Part shown: one piece after another, positions 25,738-36,700 of the stretch | Numbering within the stretch: the first letter of the stretch is position 1 | Layout of the letters: every line of letters starts with the position of its first letter | DNA from: Acidobacteriota bacterium | GTDB taxonomy: Bacteria > Acidobacteriota > Holophagae > Thermotomaculales > Thermotomaculaceae | Length of the DNA: 64,000 nt | Direction of reading: 5' to 3' | Assembly (NCBI GenBank): GCA_013152385.1 | Contig: JAADGL010000053.1 | Location: 1 to 64,000, forward strand | The notes under the pieces: generated by a model | The model's input: the letters and a program-made list of their open reading frames with translations, nothing else | What the model was told of the DNA's origin: nothing | Database searches by the model: none | Translations under genes and position numbers: made by a program

Positions 25738-27768
25738 ATGACAGCAAAAAAAAAGCAGAAATCAACAAAAAGAACAGAAAATAAAAAACCGTATTGGATT
25801 TTTAAACCCGCACTGCTTTTTCTTGTTATGTTTGCAGTGGGACTTCTGATCTACGCACCGGAATTACGGGGAAATTTTATCTTTGATGACGGATTCTATG
25901 TTCAGCACAATCACTACCTGAAAAACTTTTCAGCCCTGACGCACTGGCATCAGTTCCGCCAGAGCCGGCCCCTATACTGGTTCTCCTTTTATCTCGGGAA
26001 ACAAATATGGGGAAACAATCCGGCCGGATTCAAAACCGTAAACCTCATCTTCCATATTTTCAGCGCCTATATCCTCTTTTTCTTTCTGCTTCGTCTTCTG
26101 GATCTGAAAGGAATCTATGACCGATGGTTCGCGCTGGCGGCTTCAATGCTTTTTCTTGTCTCTCCACTCGCCACAGAAGCTGTTTCCTATATCTCAGGGA
26201 GAAACAACGGTATCGGGGGATTTTTCTTCATTCTGGGATGTTTTCTCTATTTGAAAACTCTCAAGTCAACTGACAGGCGGAAAAAACAATTTATCTTTTT
26301 TTCCGGTTCTATCCTGAGTTTCATCACAGCCTTTCTATTCAAGGAAGTCTATATCGTTTTTGTACTATTCTATCCTTTACTTTACCTGTGGGTCCGGCCA
26401 TTTAAGAAAAAATACCTGTTATTGGGTGCCGGCACCATCATGACTTTCTCCATAGCAGTACTGGTTCTTTCATTTACGGTGAACATTTCTCCATTTAACC
26501 GTATCCAGTCACTCATTAAAAATAACAGCCGTCATTTCAACAGCAAACCTCTCGCCACAAATGCTTACGCAGTCGCATATTCCATGAGGTTATTTGCATT
26601 CCCGAACAATCTCAACATTGACCACGACCTCCCGGTACTTTCAAGTCTTCGCTCACCAAAGGCTATCGGCGCCATCGCTGTTATTCTGGGCATTGGCCTG
26701 ATATTCTTTTTTCTGCGCAAAAAACTTCCCCTATCCTTTCCCGCTTACATCTCATACCTTCTTCTTATTGCGCCTACAAACTCATTTATCCTCCGTCACG
26801 GGGCATGGATGATTGACCCGTTAAGCGAACGGAACCTCTATGCCTGCGCCATATTCTTTTCCATTATTGCGGCCGAAATCCTGACCGTGTTCATTCAAAA
26901 AGAAAAAAACCGACGCGTGGCGCTTACGCTCTTGCTCGTTTTATTTGCCTCCAGAACTTTTGCCCGGAACATGGATTTTCAAAACAATATTGCACTATGG
27001 CAATCTTCGCTTCAATATTCACCACAACGGGCCCGGCCGAACTACAACCTGGCAATTGCACTGAAAAATGCAAATCGCATTCATGAAGCCATTCCATTTG
27101 CCAGAAAAGCTGTTTCCATCAGCCCGGAAAGCCAATGCTACGGACTATATGCAGATCTCCTCTTAAAGACAGGACAAAAAAAGAAAGCCGAAGAAACTTT
27201 ACTGGATGGCATTTCCTCCGTTGAAAAAGAGCAGGGACTGCTCCTAAACCAGCTGGGGCAAATCTACTATTCAAACGGACAATTCACAAAAGCCAAACAA
27301 TATCTGGAACAGGCAATTCAACAAAACAAAGGGATGATACAGGCAAGATTAACGCTGATGCTCATCCAACTGGATGAAGGCAACCTGATTGCGGCACAAA
27401 AAAATATCACCGATACCAAACGGTACATTCGTCACGCTGCACGAAAATTCCGTGGTGAACAACAAGTCACCAACGACAGTAAAGCAATGCTGGCATTCGG
27501 GGCAGGACTGCTGAAATTTCAGTCCGGTGTCCCGCAGGCGGGAATTCGGTTCTGCCAAAAGGCAATTAAACTGAGCCCGCAGTTTACCGAGCCTATGATC
27601 AAACTGGGCGAATACTATTACAAGACAAAACAATACAGAAAATCATGGAAACAGTTTCTGCGCGCCTCCCGGACACCGGGGTTTAAACGATACCGTTCCG
27701 GCGCCGCCCCTTACATGAGAAACCTGCAGAAACTACTGAAAAACCCCAAGCTGAACCCGGGACTCTGA
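25738..27768 (+). CDS. TMTC-like membrane glycosyltransferase with TPR domain
   Basis: 676 residues. The N-terminal 420 residues have about ten membrane spans, with an early luminal/periplasmic loop holding FIFDDGFYVQHN, the acidic FDD motif typical of GT-C glycosyltransferases such as the TMTC/O-mannosyltransferase family. The C-terminal 250 residues form TPR repeats (for example ARPNYNLAIALKNANRIHEA, QLGQIYYSNGQFTKAKQYLEQA). This architecture matches bacterial TMTC-like proteins that may glycosylate exported proteins from a lipid-linked donor, which would suit the many secreted proteins encoded next to it. Enzymatic activity is inferred. Confidence 0.78.
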   Translation: MTAKKKQKSTKRTENKKPYWIFKPALLFLVMFAVGLLIYAPELRGNFIFDDGFYVQHNHYLKNFSALTHWHQFRQSRPLYWFSFYLGKQIWGNNPAGFKTVNLIFHIFSAYILFFFLLRLLDLKGIYDRWFALAASMLFLVSPLATEAVSYISGRNNGIGGFFFILGCFLYLKTLKSTDRRKKQFIFFSGSILSFITAFLFKEVYIVFVLFYPLLYLWVRPFKKKYLLLGAGTIMTFSIAVLVLSFTVNISPFNRIQSLIKNNSRHFNSKPLATNAYAVAYSMRLFAFPNNLNIDHDLPVLSSLRSPKAIGAIAVILGIGLIFFFLRKKLPLSFPAYISYLLLIAPTNSFILRHGAWMIDPLSERNLYACAIFFSIIAAEILTVFIQKEKNRRVALTLLLVLFASRTFARNMDFQNNIALWQSSLQYSPQRARPNYNLAIALKNANRIHEAIPFARKAVSISPESQCYGLYADLLLKTGQKKKAEETLLDGISSVEKEQGLLLNQLGQIYYSNGQFTKAKQYLEQAIQQNKGMIQARLTLMLIQLDEGNLIAAQKNITDTKRYIRHAARKFRGEQQVTNDSKAMLAFGAGLLKFQSGVPQAGIRFCQKAIKLSPQFTEPMIKLGEYYYKTKQYRKSWKQFLRASRTPGFKRYRSGAAPYMRNLQKLLKNPKLNPGL

Positions 27769-27861
27769 CACAAAACTAAGGTCGAGTCGAAGGAGGCATG
27801 GTTGAGTGAAGAAAAGAAATTAACCTCTTATCTCCCCTTCCCACACGCAGTTTCACTCATA

Positions 27862-30414
27862 CTATTCTGTTCCGTGGGCCAGAGTCGGGGGAATAATCTC
27901 GCAATACACCTCATCCGGGTCTTCGTAAATCACATAGGGAATCACAAAGGTATCGGTATAAAGCTCAATTGAAGTTATTTTTGAAAGTTCATCCGCTGTA
28001 AAAATATCCTTAAGATTTACTTCTTTCAACTCAAAAGCATTCAAATTTACCCGCTTTGTGTCCCCCACCTGCTGTCCGTTTACATCATAAGCAAAAATCG
28101 GCAATTCATTTACCGCATACGGTTTCTGATTGTAAAACACGGCAATGGTATCCAAACCATCCCGTTGGATCACCGGAAACAGCTCATCCGCTGTCTGATA
28201 ATATTTTAAAAAAGGAAAAGAAACCAGCGTTCCCTTGCTATGGTCTCCGGTCATATAAAAACCGGTCACCGGGCCGCTTCTCACCGTCACACCGATACGG
28301 ACAAGGTGCGAAAAATCAACCCCAGCCGGAGCCAGGTCTTCCAGGACACCCACCCATTTGCGGTGTTTCCCGAGCAGAAGACTGCTGGTAACACTGGAAT
28401 TATCATCCATCACCCATTTAAAATTCAATGTGACAGATACCGCATCATCATCCGGAGCCACAAACACCACTCCGTTCCAGCCATTGGCAGCATCATTCAA
28501 CAGATTGTAAGGAATGAAAAAAGACAGCTCATCTCCAACCTGATCTGCCGGTACCGGAAAAACCCACTTATCCGAACTCACAGCGGGAACATAACTCAAT
28601 TCCTTATGATTCAACGTCCCATACAAAGCAGAAGCCGTGACAGGCTCATTCGACTGAAAGCGAATGTATGAAACGTCGGCCTGGGAAACACCGGGGAAAA
28701 ATCCCTCAAAGAGCCCGACCTTTTTCTCATACGGATTCAGGTGAAATGTTACCGTTGAAAGCTCAGTTCCATCACTCCCATACAAAGTAGCCTCCACTGC
28801 CGCAGGGTAAAAACGGGACGGATTCAACAAAACAATTCCATACCACCAATAGTCCACCTCCACCGGAACGTGGGACAAAACCAGATCAGTAGCCGGGTTT
28901 TCCGCTTTCATGAAAGACATGGACCCATCTCCACCGGAGAGGTAGAAACTGTAAACCGGATAATTATCCGTCATGGAGTTCAATTTCATCCATTGAGGAG
29001 ATTCCCCTTTTGCCGTTACAACCAGAGGAATTTCGCGAAAAGAGGGGCCGGTAATCGTTTCAGTACCGTTATCCAGTGAAAAACTGTTGCCGTCACGAAC
29101 CCCAACCGCCCTGAAATCACTGTCATTCCGAACGGTGTTTCCATCCGAAACCGGCCAGAATCCGGCAACAACGAAATTGTCCCAATATGCGTCATCGGGA
29201 ATGGTATGAGAAATCACACTGGTGTAGCCGGCTTTCTCAATCCCGAACTGATAATTTTCATTATAAAAATTGTTATTCTCAGGTGAAATTTTCAGAAACC
29301 GCCGGGAAAAATCCGTGCCGGTAAATGTCTTCAACGGATACCGGTAAATGGTATACCCCATATCCTCCAGATAGTTCTCATTTTCATCATACAGCTCAGC
29401 CTCAAAAGGATGATTGGATGAATTGCTCAACCGGCTGTTGCAATAGAGGGACAAGGTGAACGATTCTTCCGGTTCCATGGAAAAGACATACCAGTCATCA
29501 TTGAGAATCCGGCCGATAAATCCGCCAGGAAGCGGGGAAGCTGCTGAAAAAGAATTGTCCGGTTCCGCAGAATCATCCTCGGTGGTGTTATAACCGGCTG
29601 AGACAAGCGCCAAAACGTTATCATGGGTCACATAGGGGTTGCCATCGGGATTCCCGGGAATCACCGTCTCGGGATACCAGCAGAAATCAGGATGATACGT
29701 AAGCGAGTCTCCTGTCCAAACTCCCGAAATCGGCTCACCGTTAGAAAGTGTCAAATCATAAGTATAACTGAAAGTTTTATAATTTGAATTTACATCATCC
29801 GGCATCACCCCGTCCGTGGAAGTTAATACAGTTAGAGTAACATGACGAATATCGCCATCATCCGTCCAATCCATCGTGTAACTGTAAATCGGCCACGTCC
29901 AGACCTCTTCCGTAGGATCGGAATCCATGAGAAGTGGAATACCGTTATCACGGAGGTTTGCCTGCAACTCTGTTTGAAATGTCAGAGGGTCAAGAGAGCC
30001 GCCGTCGGTACCACGAAAAATCGTTCCGGTTGCTCCCTGATAATACATGGTCCAAAGCCCTTTCAGGTCACCCACATAAAAGGTATATCCCTTAGAATTG
30101 ACGGTTTCCGTCGGCTCCGCCTCCGAAACCGCCGCGGCAGACCAGCCATTGCAATGTCCATTCCATGCGGCACCATCCGGTTTATGGTGGTGAAGCAATT
30201 CCCAATGTGTTGTCTTGCCATCCAGATTAAATCTCGCATCATATTTCTCCGTTGTAGAAGGATGATCGCGGTATCCTTTTCCTGTGGCAAGCATCCCCTC
30301 AGACATCGGCCACCAGTATCCATTCCAGGGTTTCGCCAGGGTCACTTCCTCATGGCCGGCAAAAACTCCGGAAGACGACAGAATCAACAGAGTGAACAGA
30401 GTAATCTTTTTCAT
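27862..30414 (-). CDS. large secreted protein with GHCNGW Cys site and WW modules
   Basis: 850 residues. Signal peptide 1-19. The N-terminal 270 residues contain a WNGHCNGWSAAA motif with Cys88 at the start of a helix, as in papain-like and transglutaminase-like enzymes. The closest resemblance I can name is the bacterial transglutaminase-elicitor type, so a cysteine protease or protein-crosslinking activity is inferred. Residues about 290-400 look like a pre-peptidase C-terminal type beta domain. From about 500 onward come repeated beta modules, the first with YWWYGIVLLNPS, related to modules in two nearby secreted proteins. Its start overlaps the small secreted protein upstream by 4 bp, so three secreted-protein genes form one unit. 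Confidence 0.75.
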   Translation of the reverse strand: MKKITLFTLLILSSSGVFAGHEEVTLAKPWNGYWWPMSEGMLATGKGYRDHPSTTEKYDARFNLDGKTTHWELLHHHKPDGAAWNGHCNGWSAAAVSEAEPTETVNSKGYTFYVGDLKGLWTMYYQGATGTIFRGTDGGSLDPLTFQTELQANLRDNGIPLLMDSDPTEEVWTWPIYSYTMDWTDDGDIRHVTLTVLTSTDGVMPDDVNSNYKTFSYTYDLTLSNGEPISGVWTGDSLTYHPDFCWYPETVIPGNPDGNPYVTHDNVLALVSAGYNTTEDDSAEPDNSFSAASPLPGGFIGRILNDDWYVFSMEPEESFTLSLYCNSRLSNSSNHPFEAELYDENENYLEDMGYTIYRYPLKTFTGTDFSRRFLKISPENNNFYNENYQFGIEKAGYTSVISHTIPDDAYWDNFVVAGFWPVSDGNTVRNDSDFRAVGVRDGNSFSLDNGTETITGPSFREIPLVVTAKGESPQWMKLNSMTDNYPVYSFYLSGGDGSMSFMKAENPATDLVLSHVPVEVDYWWYGIVLLNPSRFYPAAVEATLYGSDGTELSTVTFHLNPYEKKVGLFEGFFPGVSQADVSYIRFQSNEPVTASALYGTLNHKELSYVPAVSSDKWVFPVPADQVGDELSFFIPYNLLNDAANGWNGVVFVAPDDDAVSVTLNFKWVMDDNSSVTSSLLLGKHRKWVGVLEDLAPAGVDFSHLVRIGVTVRSGPVTGFYMTGDHSKGTLVSFPFLKYYQTADELFPVIQRDGLDTIAVFYNQKPYAVNELPIFAYDVNGQQVGDTKRVNLNAFELKEVNLKDIFTADELSKITSIELYTDTFVIPYVIYEDPDEVYCEIIPPTLAHGTE

Positions 30415-30824
30415 TCATCCACACTCCCCGAAAGCTCAAAACTCCCGGTTGCAGTTTTCGTATGTCTTTCGCCTGTTTTTCTATACTTTAGAACTGCGGA
30501 AAATGGATAAAACCCCGACCTTAACTCCACTGAGATCTGCAACGGATCTTTCAGAACAACCCATTTTTCTTTACCCTGAAACCGAACAAGGCGCCGGATT
30601 TTGATAACCTTTCCATTTTTCAGCAACATCTGCGCTTTTTCCCTGCCAAAAAGGAAAAAACGATATAGTTGGTTCACTTCTCTCACCTGCCAACGGAGAG
30701 AAATCATTGTTCCGTCCGGAGTTAAACTTTTACCCTTTATCGTCAACGCAGTCTTCGCAGAAACCGGTACGGAGACAATCACTGTCAACAGAAAAAGAAA
30801 AAGGAATGTCTTGTTTAGTTGCAT
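30411..30824 (-). CDS. small secreted protein of unknown function
   Basis: 137 residues. Signal peptide 1-23 (cleavage VSAKT). The remainder is a beta-rich domain with alternating hydrophobic residues and many Lys/Arg. No motif recognised. The ATG at 30,824 shares a base with the upstream stop (TGATG) and the end overlaps the large secreted protein by 4 bp, so it is tightly co-translated. An accessory or chaperone role for its neighbour is possible but not shown. Confidence 0.7.
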   Translation of the reverse strand: MQLNKTFLFLFLLTVIVSVPVSAKTALTIKGKSLTPDGTMISLRWQVREVNQLYRFFLFGREKAQMLLKNGKVIKIRRLVRFQGKEKWVVLKDPLQISVELRSGFYPFSAVLKYRKTGERHTKTATGSFELSGSVDE

Positions 30825-31270
30825 CACCAGCTCCTGAAAGGATTATGCATCGGATTCGACTGTAAAACCCACTTTCCGTTTTCCACAATCCACGTTTGTT
30901 TTATGGCAACACCATTCAATTTTGCGATCTGAAAAGTCGTATCAAAACGAATGGTCACAGTCGCTTTTTTCCCATTTTTATCATACTCAATCCCGTCAAT
31001 CCTGGGATTGCTGATTTTCAAACTCATTAACCCGTAATACTGCTGCTGGGTCAGTTCCCGCTTTGTTTTTTCAGAGAGAAAGTCATTATACAAATCCACC
31101 TGTTTCCCGCCATATTTAAAGGTATACCGGCCTGCCTCACGGGCATGCCAGAATGCGGTTACCCGTTTCTCCAGTGCTTTTGGCCCGGTCTGAACCACAC
31201 AGGCCATACCTGCAAGAATGAGGACAGTGCCAAGCAATATGCCGCATTTCTTTTTCCATCTTCCAGTCAT
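30824..31270 (-). CDS. small membrane-anchored or secreted protein, NTF2-like region possible
   Basis: 148 residues. A basic start, then one hydrophobic segment (about 10-25) that could be a signal peptide or anchor. The Cys after it lacks a proper lipobox. The remaining 110 residues have a helical start (VTAFWHAREAGRYTF) and a series of strands ending WIVENGKWVLQSN, reminiscent of NTF2/SnoaL-like folds. I chose the ATG at 31,270 because GGGAGAAAG precedes it. First of three tightly packed leftward genes. Confidence 0.65.
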   Translation of the reverse strand: MTGRWKKKCGILLGTVLILAGMACVVQTGPKALEKRVTAFWHAREAGRYTFKYGGKQVDLYNDFLSEKTKRELTQQQYYGLMSLKISNPRIDGIEYDKNGKKATVTIRFDTTFQIAKLNGVAIKQTWIVENGKWVLQSNPMHNPFRSW

Positions 31271-31311
31271 TTCTTTCTCCCGGTTCGCAAAATTCTGACA
31301 GCCATACAAAC

Positions 31312-31336
31312 AAAAAGAGGGGGCAAATGCCCCCTC
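31312..31336 (-). terminator. intrinsic terminator of the 632-aa-class secreted protein gene
   Basis: On the minus strand, GAGGGGGC-loop-GCCCCCTC (plus 31317-31324/31329-31336) followed by TTTTTGTTTG. It lies 28 bp past the stop of the gene ending at 31,365 and before the next leftward gene. Confidence 0.85.
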
Positions 31337-31364
31337 CTCCGTTATCCTGAAAATTCAGGTGTTA

Positions 31365-33260
31365 TTATTTCTGAAAAAGCGGTGCGCCAAAGAACCAACC
31401 GGGCTGGTCGATGCGAGGCAGCGTACCCTGGCCCTGATTCCCGTCACCGAGCATGCCGAAACCGTCAATTGAAATCCATGTGTTTGCAATTGTCGGCGTG
31501 GCTTTCGCAACTACCCAGAAAGGCTCATCGCCAAAAGTAGTATCGCTTTTGGTCACCGGCGTCGGGCTGAATGACGGATCAGACAGCAAGGTCACCAGAA
31601 TACCGGATTTCGGCAGTGTACCTACGTTGGCGGTATAAACGTCACCATCCTGCTCAATGAGGTAGAGGGTAACATCTGCATCCTGGTCTGTTACACCGGG
31701 GAACCCACCTGCGAAAGTTTCATTAAAGTAGGTTACGTTGGTTACCGCAAGACCTGCCCACCACTGGCCGTTGAGAGCCGGGAAGTAGGTGAAATACTCA
31801 TAAGAAGGATAGTAAACAACCGGCTGAGTCGCCTCATCCGGGCATGCCACGAAGTTCAACGGATAATCGGTGAGGATCACAGAGTTACCGGTTCCGCAGG
31901 GGAAGGGACTCCAGGAAATCTTCACATAAGCCGTAACCGGACCTGCAGCCGTGTAACGGCCCATGGTCACATCACCAACGTTGATCTGAGCAGCGTGAGT
32001 GGTGCTGGGGTTGGTTACGGTCCAACTCATGGACTCATACAGGTCATAATTGTCCACGCAGGCATCCTTACCGGAGGTATCGCAAACACCGTCAGCCGGA
32101 ATAAAACCATTCGCATTGTTCAAATTCGAATATTCCGGTGTATTGGTGGTAAGATCCACAGGTGCTCCCGGAGTTCCGGGATTCTGGTTCAAGGTCAGTG
32201 TGGTTGCAGGGGTACCGTTCACGGTCAGGGAAGCGCTGTTGATGTACACACCGTCAGTTGCAGACAACGTGCTCAGCGGGTTACCCGCAGCATCTACAAT
32301 TGTCATGGTAATGACAGAATCCTGCGGCAGCATACCGGCTTCATCTTCAGTCAGATATACACGGCAGATTTCAGGATTACCATCACCATCCTGGTCGGAA
32401 ATCTGGTTATACAGATCCAACGTGCCCAGACGATACAGATCGTGGCAGTCATATGTGCCGCTGGCCTGGCTCTGGCCCTCTGTATAAACGTAGCACTGGC
32501 AGAGCAGTACATCGTCGGTGGAGAGGGAGCACTTGTCATAGTGATGATCCACAACAAAGTTGTGAGTGCTGCCGGTTCCGCCATAGGCGATAGCCGGGTT
32601 CGCAGGGCTGTAAGACACACCAAGCTGAGTGCCGTTGATACCGCCGTCCCACGTGGTCAGGGAGATTACGTTAAACGCGTTCTGCGGGAACTGGTCTACG
32701 CCGTTCGGATGAGCGGTGTAGTTTACGCAGACCGGAACACCCTGAGTCTTGGTTCCGACAGTCTGAAAATTATCGTCATACAGTGTCGGGGTAAATGCAT
32801 TACCGTCAATCAGCACTGTGGAACCGAGGCGGAACCATGCCTGGTTGGTCGGGTTCGGCAGAGTTGTCCCGTTGTGCGGGTTGGAGCGGATAATCACTTC
32901 AATGTAATTGGATCCGCGGGCGCCACGGGCGAGAACCTGTCCCGGCTGCCACATGGGCAGTGCGGAGGTACCGGCGGTACCGTCTACTTCCAGCTCAACC
33001 CAGTAGTTGTTAGCATCGTCTGTGCCATCAAGATCGTGGCAGAGAACAGCCGCGTCGGTCAGCTCAATCTTCACTGTGATCGGAGTGGTGGTTGAAGCAG
33101 ACTGATAGTCCTGGTCGTTAGTAACAATGAAACGCATGGAACCCACGCGCTCACAAGCTCCGTCATGGTTGACGGACGGCGTTTCAGTTTCAACGTTCAC
33201 GGTAGCGAACACGGAAACTGTCAGCACAGCCATAAAGATGGTTGTTAAGAGTTTTTTCAT
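31365..33260 (-). CDS. secreted beta-rich protein with C-terminal WW module
   Basis: 631 residues, not recognised as a named family. Signal peptide MKKLLTTIFMAVLTVSVFA. Most of the mature part is acidic, Thr/Asn/Asp-rich and beta-strand-like, with scattered cysteines in spaced pairs (for example VCDTSGKDACVDNYDLYE), suggesting disulphides or metal binding. The last 150 residues carry the WW module (YFPALNGQWWAGLAVTNV) seen in both flanking secreted proteins. Strong promoter, GGAGGT site, long leader and own terminator point to high expression, so a surface-layer or abundant exoprotein is plausible. Codon use is more C/G-biased than in its neighbours, as in highly expressed genes. Confidence 0.75.
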   Translation of the reverse strand: MKKLLTTIFMAVLTVSVFATVNVETETPSVNHDGACERVGSMRFIVTNDQDYQSASTTTPITVKIELTDAAVLCHDLDGTDDANNYWVELEVDGTAGTSALPMWQPGQVLARGARGSNYIEVIIRSNPHNGTTLPNPTNQAWFRLGSTVLIDGNAFTPTLYDDNFQTVGTKTQGVPVCVNYTAHPNGVDQFPQNAFNVISLTTWDGGINGTQLGVSYSPANPAIAYGGTGSTHNFVVDHHYDKCSLSTDDVLLCQCYVYTEGQSQASGTYDCHDLYRLGTLDLYNQISDQDGDGNPEICRVYLTEDEAGMLPQDSVITMTIVDAAGNPLSTLSATDGVYINSASLTVNGTPATTLTLNQNPGTPGAPVDLTTNTPEYSNLNNANGFIPADGVCDTSGKDACVDNYDLYESMSWTVTNPSTTHAAQINVGDVTMGRYTAAGPVTAYVKISWSPFPCGTGNSVILTDYPLNFVACPDEATQPVVYYPSYEYFTYFPALNGQWWAGLAVTNVTYFNETFAGGFPGVTDQDADVTLYLIEQDGDVYTANVGTLPKSGILVTLLSDPSFSPTPVTKSDTTFGDEPFWVVAKATPTIANTWISIDGFGMLGDGNQGQGTLPRIDQPGWFFGAPLFQK

Positions 33261-33740
33261 CAAACATTACCTCCATATAAAATTTTCCGAAACGCTTCTT
33301 CACAAAAGAAATTTGGTTTTCCTGACCTCCTACCACCTCCCTTTACCATAGTTCGTTACGTGTTAATTACCATAAATTTCCCAGATTTTCCGTTTCCTTA
33401 TCAATCCCATCATAACTGGATTCAATATAATCCATTGATTTCAGACTGTCAACAAAAAACTTTTGTTTTTCCATGATTATTGCCCAACAGGTGACCAAAG
33501 TCACTTTTTTCGCTTTCCGGCCGCCGGACCCCATCATGATTTTACCCCATCCTTCTGTAACAAGGCACATTTTTTCTTTTTCCTGCCATACGAATTTCAG
33601 ATAAACGGATATCGGCCGGCCCGGGATCCGGAACTAACCCGGGTGAGACGTGTCACAAATACCCTTTTCTACTGGCAGCGCGGCTTTCTTTGCTATATAT
33701 TAATGATGGACGGAAAAAATTGAGAGTCCGGGAGGTACGT
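33261..33740. other. divergent intergenic region
   Basis: 480 bp between two outward-facing secreted-protein genes. It holds a strong leftward promoter at 33,424-33,452 and a leader of about 155 nt. I found no convincing rightward promoter, though a TATATT-like box occurs near 33,697. A small ORF at 33,367-33,570 on the minus strand has no support as a gene. Confidence 0.6.
33424..33452 (-). promoter_or_regulatory. promoter of the secreted beta-rich protein gene
   Basis: On the minus strand, TTGACA (plus 33447-33452), a 17-bp spacer and TATATT (plus 33424-33429). Predicted start near 33,417, giving an untranslated leader of about 155 nt, long enough to hold regulatory or stabilising structure. 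Confidence 0.8.
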
Positions 33741-36700
33741 ATGCGAAAGATTGTTGAAACTCTACTTGTAATTCTTTTTAGTTTTGCCGGGGGAATTGCG
33801 GTTCATGCCGATTCCTTCACACAACTTATTAACACCCAATACACGGTTTCCGGCAACCAGAGTACTGTTTTTTATTTTCATGGTTTAAAATTTGTGTCCC
33901 CGGCTCTCGGGGATTTCGACGGAGACGGAGACCTGGACCTGATTGTGGGGAATGGGGATGATTATCTGACATATTTCCGGAATGACGGCTCGGCTACCAA
34001 ACTGGACCCCGGTGCCATTTCTCCGACTATTATAAAGATTCCGGGAGAAACGCGGCTGGTTCCCTATCCCGGAGATCTGGACGGAGACGGGGATCTGGAC
34101 CTCGTGGTCGGAACCGCCAGCGGTAAAATTTACTTTGTTGAAAATACGGGTGTAACAAACGGGATGCCGGACTTTGTTCTGGATACAACGCCAATTGTCA
34201 CTGCCATCTCATACTGTCATCCGGCACTGAATGACGCGGACGGAGACGGAGACCTGGATCTTTTTGTCGGCCAGGGAACAGCAGTGGCGTATTACAGAAA
34301 TGACGGAACGGCAACATCCCCCAGCTTCACATTGGTGCAAAGCAACATCCTCTCCACAACTTCCATTAATAACCTCTCTCCCTGTTTTGCCGACATTGAC
34401 GGAGACGGAGAAGCGGAAATGTTCTGTGGACAGTATAACGGTCAAATTGCCTATTACGATAAGGTAGTGAACGGATCTACTTTCTCATATAATCTGGTAA
34501 GTTCTTCTTACGGCGGAATTACCGTAGGAGAATTCAGCACCTGTTTTTTCGCTGATACGGATAATGACAGTGATCTGGATATCGTATGCAGTGACAGCGG
34601 CGGAAAACTGCGGCTTTATACCTCATCGGGGGGGACAACGCCCACGTATTCACTGGCCAGTGATAATTTTGCGTATTTTGACCTGGGGAACAACAACTCC
34701 TATAAACTCATTGATATGGACGGAGACGGCGATCTGGATATGCTGGCAACCAACGGGAAAGTCATTGCCTATTTTAAAAATATCGGTACGGACCCGGCAA
34801 ATCCGAATTGGGAGCTTGTCACTGCAAACCTGGTTTCCACAACCTATGACGGCCTTTCACTGGATACATGGGATTATGACCGGGATGGTGATCTGGATAT
34901 TATTTTCGGGAACAGCAGCGGCGGTATCGGCCTGCTGGAAAATACCGGGACCGCATCTTCTCCCGTTTTTACCGAAATTTATGCCGGCTACCGTTACACA
35001 GCCGAATCTCTGTTTGACGGCTTGAAGATTGAAGCACCTTATTCTTCCATTCAGATGGTTGATATTGACGGAGACGGAGACAAAGATGCCATTATCCTTT
35101 CCGGATGGGGCACCTCCGCCTATTACCGGAATGATGACATTAACCTGAATCAGGGCGGGACAGACGACACTCTTGACCCCTGGCAGCCGGGAAATTTTGT
35201 CCTGATCAAACACGGTGCCTCCGCCTCTTCCAGCTATTTCCCGTTCGGAACCGGAACCAACGGAAGGCTGGCGGTATGGGATCTTGACGGAGACGGAGAT
35301 CCGGATTTCCTCAGCACAAATATCAGTTCGGGAATTTCGCTTTTCCGGAATTCGGGGACTCCGGAAAATGCCAGTTTCTCTGTGGAAACAACAAACTATG
35401 CCGGCATAAATTTTGACCCGGAAGATGCCAACCGGCCCACTGTAAATATTGATATGGCAGATTTGGACGGAGACGGCTGGCCGGACCTTATCCTCGGCGG
35501 CGCCAGTGGCGGACTGGAAATCTATTTGAACAATGCGCCCGATGATACTGTCGCCCCGGATGCCCCGGGGAATTTTACAGCTGTCGCAGTCCGGGACGAC
35601 CGGGTAAAACTGCAATGGGACCGCGTTACGGATATCGGCGGCACCGGTGTGGCAAAATATGTTATTAAACGGGACGGGGTGGTGGTACACGAAATCCCCA
35701 CACCCTGCCCGCTGACACTCATTGATACCGGGTTGACCCAGACCACCACATATAATTATGAAATTACCGCGGTGGACCGGGCAGGAAATGAATCCACCGC
35801 CGCTACCGCCAGTGCAACTACCGGGTTACCGCCTCAGCTGGATCATTTTAATTTTATTATTCCCAGCGGTTTGGAGAATGCGACATTTGACGTCACTGTA
35901 CAAGCCATTGACAACTACGGTTATCTATTCGATTCATTTAATGACACAGTGACACTGACACCGTCCAGCGGCAGTATCAGCCCGACATCCGTAGATCTGG
36001 TAAACGGACAGGCCACTGTAACATTGACTTTTTCAGATGCCTCTGCGACAGATGAAGTTACCCTTACCCTTACGGCTGAAAACGGTTCTGTCTCTACGCC
36101 AAGCGGAGAAATCCATCTGGATATTATCCCGCCGGACACCCCGTCGCTGACTCAGGCCAATCCGCTGGATGAAACTGACGTTCAGCTGGTATGGAGCAGT
36201 GTATTCGATTACGGCGGGTCCCCTTCCTACTATATTGATATTTACCGTAACGGTACCAAAATAAAAACTGTGGACGGAAGCCTGATCAGTTGGACAGACA
36301 ATACCGTCCGTTCGGAAACAACCTACAGTTACAAAGTACAGGCCAGGGACGATGCCGGAAATCTCTCGGCATTTTCAAATATCCTTCAGGCCACCACGCC
36401 GGCACCGGCCAATGATGAAACCGCTCCGTCCATTCCCCAGGGGCTGTACAAAATTTCAGCCGGAACCACTTCCATATCTATTGGATGGAACCCGTCCACC
36501 GATACCGGTGGATCCGGGCTCTACGGCTACGAAGTTTTCCGCAACGGAACGCAGGTCGGCAGCGTCACAACCAATTATTTTTCAGACTCCGGACTGCAGG
36601 AAAGTACCGATTACACTTATTTTGTCCGGGCAGTGGACAATGCGGGAAATCGTTCCAACTTAAGCTCCGGCCTGACTGTTACAACTGCAGGCGGAACCGC

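Noticed and set aside
31995-33095. 366-codon frame antisense to the secreted beta-rich gene
   Set aside because: Pure antisense shadow of a gene with signal peptide, promoter and terminator; no start signal.
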